In this document: positions 57,542 to 57,612 of the stretch, piece by piece
How positions within the stretch are numbered: the first letter of the stretch is position 1
Layout: each line of letters opens with the position of its first letter
NCBI GenBank assembly: GCA_002353295.1
Contig: DEJG01000006.1
Location: 1 to 57,612 of the forward strand
Reading direction: 5' to 3'
Length of the DNA: 57,612 bases
Source of the DNA: Prevotella sp. UBA2754
GTDB lineage: Bacteria > Bacteroidota > Bacteroidia > Bacteroidales > Bacteroidaceae
The notes under the pieces: model-generated
Databases searched by the model: none
Seen by the model: only the letters and a program-made list of their open reading frames with translations
Told to the model about the DNA's origin: nothing
Made by a program: the position numbers and the translations under genes

Positions 57542-57612
57542 ACCCCAAAGTTTGGACAGTTAAACAATCGAAGCTATAAGCATCTTCCTGTATTGTACGG
57601 GCGACATGCCAT
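57539..57612. mobile_element. end of an IS3-family insertion sequence
   Basis: The sequence TGAACCCCAAAGTTTGGACA at 57539-57558 has the form of an IS3-family terminal repeat and is followed by the tail of a transposase gene on the minus strand. The element continues beyond the right edge. Its first bases coincide with the stop codon of the TPR fragment. Confidence 0.65.
57560..57612 (-). CDS. IS3-family transposase OrfB, C-terminal end
   Basis: The minus strand from the right edge reads GMSPVQYRKMLIASIV and stop. G-M-S-P-V-Q-Y-R is the usual C-terminal motif of IS3/IS150-type OrfB integrases (from LKGMSPVQYR and similar). Only 16 codons are in the window, so the call rests on this motif and the terminal repeat next to it. 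Confidence 0.6.
   Translation of the reverse strand, partial: GMSPVQYRKMLIASIV

Noticed and set aside
1..57612. CRISPR arrays, tRNA or rRNA genes, prophage
   Set aside because: No repeat-spacer pattern, no cloverleaf-sized conserved segments in the gaps, and no phage structural or integrase genes apart from the IS end at the right edge.

Overview
The window comes from a Bacteroidales genome, most likely Prevotella or a close relative. The evidence is the repeated Bacteroidetes promoter form (a TTTG or ATTG box, about 19 bp, then TAnnTTTG), a SusC/SusD pair, an RprX/RprY-like two-component pair, two C10 (streptopain-type) proteases with a Prevotella-style C-terminal tail, and a MetA of the acetyl-CoA type. 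No tRNA, rRNA, CRISPR array or prophage is visible. One IS3-family end enters at the right edge.

Left part (1-19.7 kb). After the end of rplT and a murein LD-carboxypeptidase, almost everything reads on the minus strand and concerns sulfur. Three transcription units share one promoter layout: an 18-bp inverted repeat close to ATACCAAACGTTTGGTAT, then 21-22 bp, an ATTGT box, and TACCTTTG 20 nt after it. Unit A (9.6 to 1.4 kb) encodes a solute-binding protein, SusC, SusD, an exported UroD/MtaA-fold protein and a DAACS symporter. Its leader holds a short ORF with five consecutive Cys codons and many Met codons that overlaps the first gene's start. Unit B (16.6 to 10.5 kb) encodes CysK, a DsrE-like protein, TusA, a Family 2 encapsulin with a cyclic-nucleotide-binding-like domain, a cysteine desulfurase with a long N-terminal tail, a ThiS/MoaD-like carrier, a MoeB-like activating enzyme and a JAMM protease. 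Unit C (19.7 to 16.5 kb) encodes a NarL-type response regulator, a MetY/cystathionine-lyase-like enzyme and a PatB-type C-S lyase. The repeat has the 7-2-7 form typical of NarL-family sites, so the regulator of unit C is the natural candidate to control all three. I read the region as one sulfur-scavenging, sulfur-storing and thiocarboxylate-assimilating regulon. This is the strongest candidate here for an undescribed system.

Middle (19.7-38.4 kb). Tex and an ABC-F ATPase diverge; an M13 peptidase follows. Next comes a compact five-gene operon (26.2-34.8 kb): a protein with four zinc ribbons, a membrane Ser/Thr kinase-like protein, a 1105-residue protein with a zinc ribbon and four AAA+ modules, a zinc-ribbon FHA protein and a PP2C phosphatase. 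It looks like a self-contained phospho-signalling/AAA+ remodelling machine with no obvious client. metA (acetyl type), a U32 peptidase and a zinc-ribbon lipoprotein continue on the same strand.

Right part (38.4-57.6 kb). This holds a TonB-dependent receptor with a Met/Ala-rich insert, rprXY, a secreted protein of unknown function, gdhA, clpC, two tandem C10 proteases, gyrA (with a long inverted repeat around its promoter) and a TPR protein. The 3' end of the TPR gene is duplicated exactly 200 bp downstream, next to the IS end.

Small palindromic repeats lie inside coding sequence of tex, the ABC-F gene and the U32 gene and are translated in frame.
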